A stretch of DNA of 64,000 bases, taken from Puccinellia tenuiflora (Eukaryota > Streptophyta > Magnoliopsida > Poales > Poaceae). Below, in pieces: positions 1 to 10,861 of this stretch (position 1 is its first letter; each line of letters starts with the position of its first letter). The position numbers and the translations under genes were made by a program. Location: NCBI GenBank assembly GCA_012064385.1, contig QRDG01000473.1, positions 2,992,157 through 3,056,156 on the forward strand, written 5' to 3'. The notes under the pieces are model-generated. The model was not told where the DNA came from, searched no databases, and worked only from the letters and a program-made list of their open reading frames with translations.

Positions 1-684
1 TCTTGGCTATTTTAAAAAGGCAAGGTCGCTACAGCGTGCCCCACTTGTTGACGTAGAAGCGTAGTTCGCCGAAGCTCACATCTACACCCGCGTGCAGATC
101 CGCGAAAGCCGGAAGCGTGACCGGCGAGTGCGGGTTGAATCCCATAGAGCCGAAGAAGATCGACGATTGCAGAGTCGGCGAATCGCCGGTTGTCGATGAT
201 GAAGCCGCCGAATCCGTAGATCCAACACCAGTCTTTCCCACAAACGGCGCCAATTGACGTGGGGTTACCACGCCAAATCCCTCGGAGGTCATCCTTGGGT
301 TTCGTGAAGAGAGGAAGAAGATGGTGGTGCTGGTAGATCCGTCGGCTGACAAGCAAGATTTACCCAGGTTCAGGCCCTCGAAGGTAAAAGCCCTACGTCC
401 TTCTTGTCTGGTATTGATCGAAGATGCTTACAAGGGTTACAATGGCGAGATCGGTAGATGCGATCTCCCTAGTTTCTGGCGGTGAGTATGAACGTGTCCT
501 AGGTCGGCGGCCCTCCCAGCCCATATATAGTGGGGCTGGGTCCCAGGAATCCTCTGCCGACTAGGGTTACAATTTAGGAATACTACAACTGACGTAAAGC
601 TCCTTGTTTCTTGGGCTGTTTCCTTCGTTATGGGCCTTCTCTTTGGGCTTGTCCCATGGGCCGCAGCTTATTTGACACCAGACA
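1..684 (-). mobile_element. 5' end of a minus-strand Ty3-like LTR retrotransposon, cut by the window edge
   Basis: Read on the minus strand, this begins with an LTR (684 down to about 255). A primer-binding-site-like TGGCGCCGTTTGTGGGA follows at 252-236, then the start of the interior, which runs off the window. A minus-strand frame is open from 352 to 29, but it starts inside the LTR and crosses the primer site, so I do not call it a gene. The LTR shares a block around 361-420 with the Tat-type elements T1 and T2 elsewhere in the window, which suggests the same broad lineage. It appears to be inserted into element A at 684/685. The second LTR is outside the window, so the target duplication cannot be checked. 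Confidence 0.7.
255..684 (-). repeat. 5' LTR, about 430 bp
   Basis: On the minus strand it starts TGTCTGGTGTC at 684 and ends ...GTCA about 3 bases before the primer-binding-like site. It contains a TATA-like ACTATATATGGGCTGGG (minus strand, near 520-535). Downstream is the block with CAATACCAGACAAG and CTGAACCTGGGTAAA that recurs in the other Tat-type LTRs of this window. The ends were placed from TG...CA and the primer site alone, so they may be off by a few bases. Confidence 0.6.
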
Positions 685-894
685 TCTCAATCGTGGTACT
701 CCCGAAGGGTACACCCACGTCAGGTGAAAAGGGGGAAATGAATCTGCTTGACATAGGATATAACAAAGTTCCCTACTACTTCCTCATGAGCTAGAAACAG
801 AGGCACAAAAAGAAATATTTTGAAGGTTTAAAGATAGCACATAACAAATTTAATTAGAATGACACACTAGTGGAAAATGGCCTATAGGTAAGGT

Positions 895-1150
895 GCTTAC
901 CTGTGGCGCACCACCGTCTGATGCGCCACTGGCACTACCAGGGAATGGCCTATTAGTGGCGCACCTTTTTGGAATTCTGTGGCGCATCCTGGAAAAAGTG
1001 GGATGCGCCACAGAATTCTCGCCACTAAATTATATTTCTGTGGCGCACGCCGGTGGTGCGCCACAGAAATGCCAAGATTCTGTGGCGCATCCCACTACCG
1101 TGCGCCACAGAAATATTTTAGTGGCGCATCCCACTGCCGTGCGCCACTAA
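895..1150. repeat. CACTA left subterminal hairpin array
   Basis: About six back-to-back inverted pairs of TGTGGCGCA/TGCGCCACA with loops of roughly 8-40 bases. Examples are 1040-1069, 1079-1111 and 1120-1148. Most arms in this cluster carry the prefix TTCT or TTAG before GTGGCGCA. Further pairs follow at about 1798-1832. Confidence 0.85.
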
Positions 1151-1265
1151 TTTTTTTTTGAATTTCAAAAAAAAGGGCGGCCAGATCTAGATCCAGATCT
1201 GGATCTAGACCTGGCCGCCGGAATTTTGCCGGAATTTCGTCGGGGCTCGTCGGAGACCGTGTTGC

Positions 1266-1760
1266 CGTGGGTGGAGGAAGGGGTCGCCGGAGGTCTCCGG
1301 GGTGGAGGAGGAGGTCGCCGGTGGTGGAGGAGGTCGCCGGAGGTGGAGGTGGAGGAGGAGGAGGTCACCGGAGGTTGAGGTTGTGGAGGAGGTCACCGGA
1401 GGTTGAGGTTGTGGAGGAGGTCACCGGGGTGGTGGAGGAGGTCGCCGGAGGTGGAGGTCGCCGGAGTTGTGGAGGAGGTCGCCGGAGTTGTGGAGGAGGT
1501 GGCCGGAGGTGGAGGTCGCCGGAGTTGTGGAGGAGGTGGCCGGAGGTGGAGGAGGAGGAGAGAAGATGTGGAGGAGAGGAGAGGAGAAGAGAAGGAGGAG
1601 GGAGGAGAAGGGGAGAGAAGTGGAGAGGAGAAGGGGAGAGGAGAAGTGGAGGGAGAAGTGGAGGAGAGGAGAAGGGGAGAGGAGAAGTGGAGGGAGAAGT
1701 GGAGGAGAGAAGGAGAAAAGAGAGGGAGAGAAGGAGAAAAGAGAGGGAGAGAAGGGGGTG
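1266..1760. repeat. GGA-rich low-complexity tract inside the CACTA element
   Basis: Degenerate tandem GGAGGTCGCCGGAGGTGG-like units (about 1266-1560) pass into pure purine GGAGAGGAGAA-like sequence (about 1545-1760). All long frames here, on both strands, are repeat translations and not genes. Confidence 0.85.
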
Positions 1761-2224
1761 CCGGCGGGATTCAAAATTTGGAATCCCGCCCAACAATTCT
1801 GTGGCGCATGGGCTAGACATGCGCCACAGAATTGTATTTTTTTTTCAATTTTTTTGATTTTGCTGGAAAATTTCTTCTTTTGGCCATAACATTTTTTTTT
1901 TCATTTCGAATTTTCAGAATCCAAGAAATGTCCAACCGGGTAAACCCGGGTGAGGGCGGTTCCAAAATTTTCTCTAGTTTTTTTAAGGTATTAAACACAT
2001 TTTTTCGACGTCGTATGCAAAAGTTATGCCCGTTTTAATATTTTTTCACCTACTTTTCGAAAAAAGTCAAAATGTGTATTTTAAATTTTTCCTAACAAAT
2101 AGACCCTAAACCTTCCCTATATCTGAAAGGATTTTATTTTTAAATTTTTATCATTTTCTTTCACTTGGTGCAAAACTGAAAAGGTGATCCACAGGGGGGG
2201 TGCGTGGGGTGAAAAAATGCTGCA

Positions 2225-2975
2225 CAATTCTGTGGCGCATGGAACCACATGCGCCACAGAAATGTCACTTTCTGTGGCGCATGTGGACCCATGCGCCACA
2301 GAATTGTGCAGCCCCTAATCATTGGTGCCGTGCCCACCATATTTCTGTGGCGCATGGGGCCAGATGCGCCACAGAAATGTACATTTCTGTGGCACATCTT
2401 GCTCCATGCGCCACAGAAAAGGCGGCGTAGGATGCAAGCCAGCCGTTGGTTGTGGGGCCCACAGAATTTCTGTGGCGCATGGAGGAAGGTGTGCCACAGA
2501 ATGTCTTCTTTTAGTGGCGCATGTCCTCCAGATGCGCCACAGAAAAGCTGAATCTAGTGGCGCATGGAAACTGGTGCGCCACAAAAAAAAATTAGTGGCG
2601 CACCGATTAACGGTGCGCCACAGAGTGCCAACCTCTCTATAACCCTTTGTGTGGTAGTGTGGTAATTTACCCGTGGCGCACCAAGACAGATGCGCCACAG
2701 GTAAGACAAATACTAGTGGTGCACCCTCTAGCCAATGCGCCACTGGTAAGTGGCGGCCGTGCTGGCCGAGGTGCTCCAACCTTACCCGTGGCACATCTCA
2801 TTTTGATGCGCCACGGGTAGCGAAAATACCTGTGGCGCACCAAAAGGGGATGCGCCATGGGTAAGGATTTCAAAGAATTAAAATTTTCAAAAACTTACGA
2901 GTGGCGCACCAAAAGGGAGTGCGCCACTGGTACCAAATACACCAGTGGCGCACCAAAAGGGGGTGTGCCACTAGT
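2225..2975. repeat. CACTA internal/right subterminal hairpin array
   Basis: About fourteen successive GTGGCGCA/TGCGCCAC inverted pairs. Those up to about 2625 carry TTCTGTGGCGCA arms; those after about 2665 change to CCCGTGGCGCA or CCAGTGGCGCA arms. A few arms are mutated, for example GTGGTGCA near 2716. Confidence 0.85.
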
Positions 2976-3364
2976 AATTGTCTGGACTTTGTGCTCCCAT
3001 GCACCCCCCCCCGGATCGCCTTTTTAGTTTTGAAATGGATGAAAGAAAATGGTAAAAATTCAAAAAATAAAATACTTTGAGATTTAGTTATGTTATGTTC
3101 CCTACTTGGTAGGGAAATTAGCAAACATGAATTTTGACTTATTTTGCAAAAAAACTTTATGGAAGAGTAAAACGGCAATAACTTTTGCATATGAACTCGG
3201 ATTTTGACGTTTAATATCTTAAAAAAACTAGAGAAAAAGTGACATCAAATCCAAATGGCCTATGGCCTTTTGAGCCATTTTTGCCTACAGAATCCCCAAA
3301 TTCGAAAGGGAACATCTATTTTTTTGAAGTTTAATTTTTCTGGGCAGAAAAAATAAATAAAACT

Positions 3365-4290
3365 TACCCGTGGCGCATGGAAGAGATGGTGCGCCACGGG
3401 TAGTTGTAATACTCGTGGCGCACCACTATGAGATGCGCCACGGGTAACCTGGAGGGGCAACACCACGATCCGACGGCTCACAGTGAATTAAACTAGCACA
3501 CGATCCGTGTGCTCCTTTCTTCTTGTTTCTGATTGGCCGAGAGGATAGAGGCATGGATTGGCACCCCCTCTCCCCTCTTCCTCCTCTCCTCTCTATCTCC
3601 TCCTCCTCCTATCTTCCTCCTCCTCCCCTCTATCTTCTTCTTCTCCTCCTCCTCCTCTGTTCCTCCTCCTCCCCTCTATCTTCTTCTTCTCCTCCTCCTC
3701 CTCCTCTCTTCCTCCTCCTCCCCCTCCTCCTCCTCCATGGCCGACGCCACTTCCTCCTCCTCCTTCTCTCTTCCTCCTCCTCTCTATCTCCTCCTCCCTC
3801 CTCCATGGCCACCGCCCCGACCTCCCTCCTTCCTCTCGTCCCCCTTCCTCCGGCCTCGTCTCCAAGCTATAACCTCGAACAAGAAGATAGATGGCGATTT
3901 CGAGCTCCTCCAAATCCTCGGTTACCGTGGCCATGCCCTTGGCCTACGAGAGACCTTGGCCATGGAACCGTGGTCATGCCCTTGGCCTACGACAGACGCG
4001 GCTAAAGCTCTGCAACATGGAGTTCAACCTCGAGCTCGATCTAGATCTAGATCTGAGAGGTCATGCCCCACTTTTTTTTAATTTCAAAATTGTTACCAGT
4101 GGCGCACCAAAATAGGGTGCACCATGGGTATATGATTTTTTTAAAAAAATTAAAATTGTTACCAGTGGCGCACCAAAATGAGGTGCGCCACGGGTAACTG
4201 AACTACCTGTGGCGCATAAGCATGGTGTGCCACTGGTAAATATTAGCAGTGACGCGGCAGCCGTGGCGCACCATGATGCGCCACGAGTAA
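3365..4290. repeat. CACTA right subterminal hairpins flanking a CCT-rich tract
   Basis: Inverted GTGGCGCA/TGCGCCAC pairs occur at about 3368-3405, 3411-3445, 4099-4130, 4162-4193, 4205-4237 and 4261-4286. Between them, 3555-3830 is a pyrimidine-rich CCTCCT tract with serine/proline-rich spurious frames. A palindromic AGATCTAGATCT-type motif at about 4037-4055 echoes one at about 1186-1210 on the other side of the element. Confidence 0.8.
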
Positions 4291-4334
4291 GGAACTTAGG
4301 TGCGCCACTGGTCGGCTTTTTCCTACTAGTGACA

Positions 4335-5859
4335 TGAAGTACCATGTATGGGTAGGTATGGTGGACACTATTGGAAGTATATTTGGCTCAAGGATTTGGA
4401 TGTATGAGCAGTATTCCTACCCAGTACAGAGTTTTGGGCTAGCCAAAGGATATCAAAGCAACCAAGTAACAGAAACCGGGACAAGAATGACTATACAACA
4501 TACATTAAGCATAAACACAAAACTCCATATTGTCTTCCTTGTTAACCAAACAGTCATTTGATGAAAATACTTGACTATTGAATTTACAAGTATGAAAAAC
4601 TATATAAATTCAAGCTTTAACGGTAGTTCATCACTAATGATCTTTAACTTAAATGACTAGAAATTTTAAACATTAGCTTAATACCTCAAAACGATTGAGA
4701 AGTACCAAATTACCCAAACATGAAGATCTACAAGACTATGCAGGCTTTTCTATTTCACTATCACATGCACGACATTCTTTTGCTCTAACCATCAACCAAA
4801 ACAACCAAAAATAACTCTCTAAACAAATATAAGTGAATCACAAGAGAGTTTAACAAAAGAAACTAGCAGCTCTAACCAAGATATAAGCTAAAATCAAGAG
4901 CTTACTAGCAAACGAACAGCAGCTAAGAATACTCAACAAGTAAACATGAAAAGCAGGAGTATTCTAATGGAAAAGCGGAGCGTTTCTGTCTCCCAAACAA
5001 GCATGATGTGATCTAACATTGTTATGACCAGAAAACAAAACAAAACAAACTGAAACAAAAAGATGGTCCAAGAATAGCACATAATATGTAAAGTGATAAA
5101 AATTTAGTTTTAACGGAGACAACCTGATGGTTGACGATGAAGAAGAGAGGATGCCTTGGGCATCCCCAAGCTTAGAAGCTTGTGTCTTATTTGAATATCC
5201 AGTGGGATGCCATGGGGGCATCCCCAAGATTGAGCTTTTGTCCATCCTTCAATTTCTTTCATCATCCTCTCTCGCGGAACTTAAAAACTCTCTTCGCACA
5301 AAACTTCTCATAAACTGATTAGAGGGTTAATACTCATAAAATAAAATCCACTTAGGTTCCACCAAGAAAAATTGCACAAACTAGATTTAGCATTAGATAC
5401 TATTTACTAAACCTCAAAGTGGCACTCCTTCCAAAAAGAACCGCGAATGACTCTAATAAAAGAGGCAAATACAAATAAAGGCAGAATATGTCAAAAACTG
5501 GACAGTCTGTAAGGATCGAATATGTAGAGGCACTTACTTAGCTCAAATCAGAAAACTTAAAACTAATGAAAGATAGATAAAAGTATTAGTCTTGTTGTAA
5601 AACAAATCCAGAAAAGATCATGTTCTGGGATTTTTCGAGATTTTCTGCAATAGGCGGACAGAATCTGTTTCTGGACAACAAATCAACACCTCGCACTTTC
5701 AATGCATTAGAGGCTAATTCTTGGCACAAAAGCCAAAAGAAAAAGATACAATGGAGTTTCTACAGAGGTAACAATAACCATGACTCAAAAAAACAAAAAG
5801 AAACTGAAAAAACATGGGTTGCCTCCCAAAAGCGCTTCTCTTTAATACCTTTTAGCTAG
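4335..5859. other. AT-rich interior of element A, no gene seen
   Basis: Non-coding interior of the LTR element. It holds two copies of a GGGCATCCCCAAG phrase (about 5157-5170 and 5215-5228) and scattered short frames without any recognisable domain. Nothing suggests a host gene. Confidence 0.5.
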
Positions 5860-6671
5860 GATTATTAATTTAAATGATGCTCTCATAAGAATAAGAGTTG
5901 AAACACAAAAGAGAGCATCAACGAGAAAATATCAAAAACATTTAAGTCTAACCCACTTCTTATGCATAGGGATCTTATAAGAAAATTAATCATTGGAGCA
6001 TAAAGCATTAAGCATAGAAAGACAAAGCAAGTGCAACATTAAAACCTTCAACATAAAGAGAGGAAACTTAATATTATTTAAATATTTAGAGCCATGTTTC
6101 CCTCTCTCATAATAAATTTCAGTAGCATCATAAGAAAATTCAACAATATATCCTTCACATAAAGAATCCCTTTCATCCACCATCATAAAAGTATTATTAC
6201 TCTCCACATAAGTAAAATCATTCTCATTAGTAATAGTGGGAGTAAAACTATCATAGCCATCATTGCAATCATCATAAATAGGACGCATATCATAATCGTA
6301 AAAAAATTATCCTCAATAGTAGGTGGACTGAAAATATCACATTCATCATTATAATCATCATATATATGAGGCATAGTATCATCAAAGCAAATTTCCTCCT
6401 TCAAGCTCGGGGGACTAAAAAGATCATATTCATCAAAACCGGCATCCCCAAGCTTGCAGTTTTCCATAGCATTAGCAACAATGGCATTCAAATAAATCAT
6501 ACTAATAACATTGCTACTAGCATCATTATTATGCAAATAAAGTTCCATAGGTTTTTTAATTTGTTCTTCAAAAGCATCATGACCAATTTCAAGATAAATT
6601 TTATAAAGCTCTCTCATTTTGTGTTGTTGTTTTCCATTAAACCGAACTAGTGAAATAAAAACAAGAAACAA
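5860..6671 (-). pseudogene. Degenerate acidic ORF of element A, function unknown
   Basis: This is the first ORF downstream of the primer-binding site, where gag would be expected, but no gag or zinc-knuckle motif is visible. It starts at a methionine at 6671 and reads open to about 6306. There a run of A (about 6300-6306) shifts the frame, and the reading continues in the frame that covers 6288-5986. A stop at 5986-5988 and another further on interrupt the rest. The protein contains a repeated acidic unit of the form MPxIYDDYNDxYD followed by FSPPT/FTPT (twice), and a basic tail with KIPMHKKW. I do not recognise a function. It may be a retained accessory ORF of a non-autonomous element; the frame breaks indicate decay. 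Confidence 0.5.
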
Positions 6672-6780
6672 AAAGATTTAATTGCAAGATCTAATGAAGA
6701 TACCTTCAAGCACTCACCTCCCCAACAACGATGCCAGAAATTAGCTTCATTGCCAGTGTGTGAGTAATGCTTACCTTTCC

Positions 6781-6798
6781 TCCCCGGCAACGACGCCA
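6781..6798 (-). other. Primer-binding site of element A (tRNA-Asp type)
   Basis: The minus strand reads TGGCGTCGTTGCCGGGGA, a one-base variant of the complement of the tRNA-Asp 3' end. It lies about 10 bases inside the LTR end. A second, more degenerate copy (CCCCAACAACGATGCCAG on the plus strand) sits about 60 bases further in, near 6720-6738. Confidence 0.75.
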
Positions 6799-6808
6799 GA
6801 AAAGAGCT

Positions 6809-8019
6809 TGATGTCCATGCACACTTCTATTCTTGTAGACTCTGTTGGGCCTACAAGCGCACAGGTTTGTAGGACAGCAGCAAATTCCCTTAAGTGAGTG
6901 ACCCAAGGTTTATCGAATCCACGGGAGGAAGGGGTTGAACGTATCCTCTTTCAAGCAATCCTGCAATTAAGATGCACAAACTCTCTTGTGTCCCGAACAA
7001 ACCTAATACAATGACTAATTGTATAGGTGCACTAGTTCGGCGAAGAGATGTTGAAATATAGATAATATGGATGGTAAAAGCTGGTTTTGTAATTCTGTAA
7101 TAAAAATGGCAGCAAGCGAACAAGTGGTAAAAGTGACTTAAAACGGTGTATCTATGCTTGGAAACAAGGCCTACGCTTCATACTTTCACTAGTGACTACT
7201 CTCAACATCATTAACATAATTAAACACATGGTACTTCCCACAAAAGCATGCAAAGTAGACGTTACTCGGAAATCATTCTTTCGTGGATCAAATAGGATGA
7301 GAATTGTGTAGGGCTACAAAAGCACACCTTAAAGTTCGTATTCCACATCTAGGGACAATGCACGCTGTCACTTTCATCATCCAAACATAGTACTAACAAA
7401 TGCCACAACCTATCTCTTGAATAGTCTCTTTCTAATACATCCACGGCATGCCCGCTGTCACTTTCACACCATGGAGATTATACTAAACACAAGCATCAAG
7501 AAACCTCATGATCTATTCAATTCCCGTCCCGGCAAGGTGTCAGAATAGGAACAATCTGACCCCCGAAACTTGTCGGCGATGACGGCGGAGCTCTGTATCG
7601 TATTTGGGAAATTCCTTCGGGGGTTAGGTTTTTTTCGTCGGGACTTAATTTATAGGCGTCGGAGGCGGCCGAGGAGGTGCTCCAGGGCCAGGGGCGGGTC
7701 CAGGCCGCGGCCAACCTCCAGCCCGCAGCTGGGGGTTGCCCCTGGGCTATGGGCCTCCCCCGGGGTCGCCCTTCTGGCTCCGGTATTTATTTCTTCAATA
7801 AAAAATCCTTGTAAATTTTCGTCCAATTCCGAGAATATTCCAGAAGTAACATTCTGCAACAAAAACAGGACAAAAACAGGAACTGGCACTAGGCATCTTG
7901 TCAATAGGTTAGTTCAATAAAATGCCTCAAAATGATATAATAAGATAGTAAAACATGTGACATTGATAGTAAACAAGCATGGATCAATCCAAAATTATAG
8001 ATACGTTGGAGACGTATCA
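6809..8019 (-). repeat. 5' LTR of element A (1211 bp)
   Basis: On the minus strand the LTR starts TGATACGTCTCCAACGTATC at 8019 and ends GGACATCA at 6809, next to the primer-binding site. Start and end follow the TG...CA rule and the TGAT/ATCA ends are inverted. This terminus is, from general knowledge, common among Triticeae Ty3-type LTRs. The flank after it begins ATGCA (8020-8024); the matching target duplication would lie beyond the left window edge. Confidence 0.8.
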
Positions 8020-8105
8020 ATGCACTGATAATTGATATCGATTCCGGCTAGAATGATGACTTAAGATTCTGGGCAAAGAAAGATTTATTCACGGTCTATG
8101 TCGGT

Positions 8106-9440
8106 TGATCATCATCATTTTTATGCATAATTCATAGCTCTAAAACCCTAAAAACCTCATTGCAATTAGTTTCCAGTGCTTCATTTATATGAATTTACAG
8201 TGCAAACTACCTATTTTTCAGTTCAGTGTGCAAAGTGCACACTCTATTCAGAGAGGAAGTTGGCGATGATCGACAAGACCTGATCAAGCAATGCGCACAA
8301 TGATTGCAGCATTGGATCCCATCGGAAGCTGAGAAGTAATTCAAACGAGTTTGAATTGGAGAGAGGGAAAGAAGATCAACTTGGGGAGCAAGGAAGGCAT
8401 AAAGCAAAAGGTGAAAAAGGTGAAGAACACCCCATGTGCCCCTCGGCTGTCAGAAAGGAAGGAAGCTTCCTCCTCTCCGAACCATTCCACCCAAGAAGGA
8501 AAAGGTGTATAAAACCACCACCACACCACCGCAGCATCAATCAATCCGCATCCATCCAGCCGCATCCACCCATCCCATCCTCATCCATCAACAGCCAACA
8601 CCACACACCTTTTTTCCATCTCTCCCACTTTCCACCAAGAACACCCCAAGAACAGCAAGAACACCACGAACCGAAGCAAGAAGACGAGCAAGAAAAGCAA
8701 GATCAAGATCAACATGGAGATCAGGAGAAAGAAGTACAAGGCCTAGGTGATCTGAAGCTCAGGAACAGCTACTCTACATCCACCCCTGTCCTCACCTCTT
8801 CCTCCTCTGCTTCGACGGTGTTTCAGTGAGCTTAGCCAAGAACTTCTCCCTCTTCCCCTGTGTAATCTTGTCGTGAACTGAGAGGATCATTCATCTACGA
8901 GCAGACCTTATGATATCTGGCTGTGCAGTGACTTGAGTGACACAATTCTCTGCCTTTACCGAATATTTGCATGATCTACTTGTTGTGTGTTTTGATCTGT
9001 GTGTGTATGGCTAGTCCCTGCATGCTTGTGTGTTGCAATTCCACCCTTTGCCTCCAATTGCTTGTTAACTCACTTGGATCTGGCTTGACAACCCAGAAAA
9101 GAGTGATCTTTGTGCTTTGATTTTTCTCCTCCTTAAAACCTGCTAAAAACCCTTCCTTGCATGACTAGTCTCTGCAAGTTGAGCACCACAATCTTGTTCC
9201 CTGTCTAAACCTTGCTTAGATCCTTGTTAGGCTCTGGATTGACAACCCTGAGGCTACAAGTTCAATTCTAAATTAGTTGTAGTTTAATTTCCTTGCAAAA
9301 CCCTTTACCTTTCTGCCTAAACCCTAAAAACCTGAAAAAGATTGATTTCGACCCAGTCACTGCCAACACTTAGAACCATCATAAACTTGTTGATCCCTGT
9401 GGAGACGATAACAAACACCCCCTAAAATTACAGCAGATCA
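8106..9440 (+). repeat. Athila 5' LTR (1335 bp)
   Basis: Starts TGATCATCATC and ends CAGCAGATCA. The boundary is fixed by the exact TCGGT target duplication outside the element and by the primer site 4 bases inside. A TATA box lies at 8508. Open frames in the LTR (for example 8356-8829) recur in the 3' LTR and begin upstream of the TATA box, so they are not called. Confidence 0.95.
8508..8514 (+). promoter_or_regulatory. TATA box of the Athila LTR promoter
   Basis: TATAAAA in the context AAGGTGTATAAAACCACC, about 400 bases into the LTR. The same motif is at the equivalent place in the 3' LTR (about 16735). Genomic RNA would start about 30 bases downstream. Confidence 0.7.
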
Positions 9441-9444
9441 AAAT

Positions 9445-9462
9445 TGGCGCCGTTGCTGGGGA
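9445..9462 (+). other. Athila primer-binding site, tRNA-Asp type
   Basis: TGGCGCCGTTGCTGGGGA, four bases after the 5' LTR. It is complementary to the 3' end of plant tRNA-Asp with one mismatch (T for C at 9457). Confidence 0.9.
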
Positions 9463-9682
9463 TTGACTTTTGTTTGGAACTTTGTAGTGCAGTAGACTAG
9501 GTGGTGTGTAAGATTGATGAACTTTATGCATGATCTGCATGTTTGAGATGCTTTATGTCCTTTGATCTGTAACTAGAATTGTTATTAGGGGATTTAGTTC
9601 ACTAACCCTTGATAAAAGTTCTTGTTTGTGATTGTGTGTAGAAGAAACATGACCTACCTTATGCAGCACCTGAAAGTGTTGA

Positions 9683-10861
9683 ATGCAGTCTGAGGATTCA
9701 CCTCTAGCTCCATTTGACCCAGAGCCAGAAAGAACTTTTCTTGCAAGAAGAAGAGCAACATCAGTGTCCTCCGTAGAAGATCAAGAGGAGAGACAGTCAG
9801 TCATCAGTATGGGTGACCAAAAGTTGAGAGATTTATGGATTCCCAAGGATCAGTTGGCAAATACAGATGTTGTAATGCCTGCCATCCAGGCAAACAACTG
9901 GGAGATCAAGCCAGTACTAATTACTATGGTGCAGCACAATCCATTCAAGGGCAGTGCATTGGAAAGCCCTCATGAACATATTAGAAATTTTCTTGAGTAT
10001 TGCAACACCCTGAAGCACAATGGAGTACCCCCAGAGGCTATAAGGATGCAGTTGTTTCCATTTTCTCTGTCTGGCCTTGCAAAAATGTGGTTTCATGCAT
10101 TGCCAATTCACTGCAGAGACACTTGGGAGCATTTGTTGCAAGCATTCTTTGAAAGATACTATCCTCCCACCAAGGCAGCTGAGTGCAGAGACAAGATTAC
10201 CAGATTTATGCAATATGAAGGTGAAAGCTTGTATGACACCTGGCAGAGATATCAAGGATTGATCAGAATGTGCCCTAACCATGGTCAGGAACAGTGGTTA
10301 ATCTTGCAGACATTTTACAAGGGTTTAACATCTCAAACCAGAGCCTTTGTTGATTCAGTAGCTGGTGGTGGAATTATGAACAAGACCCTTGACGAAGCCA
10401 CATCATTGATTGATAGTATGGCATCCCACAATTTTTCTTGGACCAATGAAAGGACAGTGCATCCTAACCAACAGTTAGAAATCCAGTCAAGTGGCCAGAA
10501 TGATTTGGAGGCTAAGCTGGACAGCCTTACCAACCAGTTGTCTCAGCTCATGCAAGAGAAAAATAGCAAGGCAATTGTGCCAGTAAATCAAGTATCATCT
10601 GCTTGTGTGATTTGTGGGAATGAAGGTCACTCACCTCAGGAGTGTTCCTTGTTTGAAAATCTTGGAAACCAAGTAGCTGAAGTGAATTATGCCCAGAATC
10701 AAGGTGCTTTTTCCCAGAGCTACAACCCTGCTTGGAAAAACCATCCCAACCTGTCCTATAAGAATACAAACCACCAGAGCTACCCCCAAGGAGCACAGCA
10801 GAATTATGTTCAAGCCAGTCAGCAAAATTTCAGACCTCAGGGTAATATGCAGTATCAGTAG
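9683..10861 (+). pseudogene. Athila gag, ended early by an amber codon
   Basis: The nucleocapsid/capsid polyprotein frame of 392 codons starts at the ATG at 9683, about 220 bases after the primer site. The capsid part carries the retrotransposon gag core (about residues 80-210, with WFHALP and YYPPTKAAE stretches). A CCHC zinc knuckle CVICGNEGHSPQEC lies near residues 309-322. It stops at TAG 10859-10861 inside a glutamine-rich stretch, and the same frame continues directly into the next segment, rich in CAG codons, to the ATG at 10928. The amber is therefore probably a CAG-to-TAG change in what was one gag-pol frame. Confidence 0.85.

Larger units (their letters stand above)
865..4331. mobile_element. 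Non-autonomous CACTA (DTC) transposon
   Basis: The element starts CACTAGTGGAAAA at 865 and ends TTTTTCCTACTAGTG at 4331. These are inverted termini of CACTA type. A 3-bp target duplication ACA lies at 862-864 and 4332-4334. Both subterminal regions are packed with short inverted pairs GTGGCGCA...TGCGCCAC, the subterminal repeats expected to bind transposase in this superfamily. The interior holds a GGA-rich tract (1266-1760) and a CCT-rich tract (3555-3830). No transposase frame is present: the long open frames come from the low-complexity tracts. At 3.5 kb it is therefore a deletion derivative that depends on an autonomous relative. It is inserted in element A. Confidence 0.93.
685..8019 (-). 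mobile_element. Element A: minus-strand LTR retrotransposon with an atypical first ORF, interrupted by a CACTA element
   Basis: The right end is a clear LTR (6809-8019) followed leftward by a tRNA-Asp-type primer site, so the body runs left. The interior is AT-rich. It holds one degenerate ORF (5860-6671), non-coding DNA with a repeated GGGCATCCCCAAG-type phrase at about 5150-5235, and the CACTA insertion at 865-4331. The sequence on both sides of the CACTA element has the same character. No gag, protease, RT or integrase can be seen in what is present, so it looks non-autonomous, but its left part is missing. The 3' LTR is outside the window. Confidence 0.65.

Noticed and set aside
1267..1857. 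Long glycine/arginine- or serine/proline-rich frames on both strands
   Set aside because: They translate the GGA-rich repeat inside the CACTA element; every frame is open because of composition.
3523..4081. Serine/proline/leucine-rich frames with several starts
   Set aside because: Translations of the CCT-rich tract; no domain, and all within the CACTA element.
8356..8829. 157-codon frame in the Athila LTR, repeated at 16577-17056
   Set aside because: It is in both LTRs, begins upstream of the TATA box and has no domain; it reflects LTR duplication, not a gene pair.
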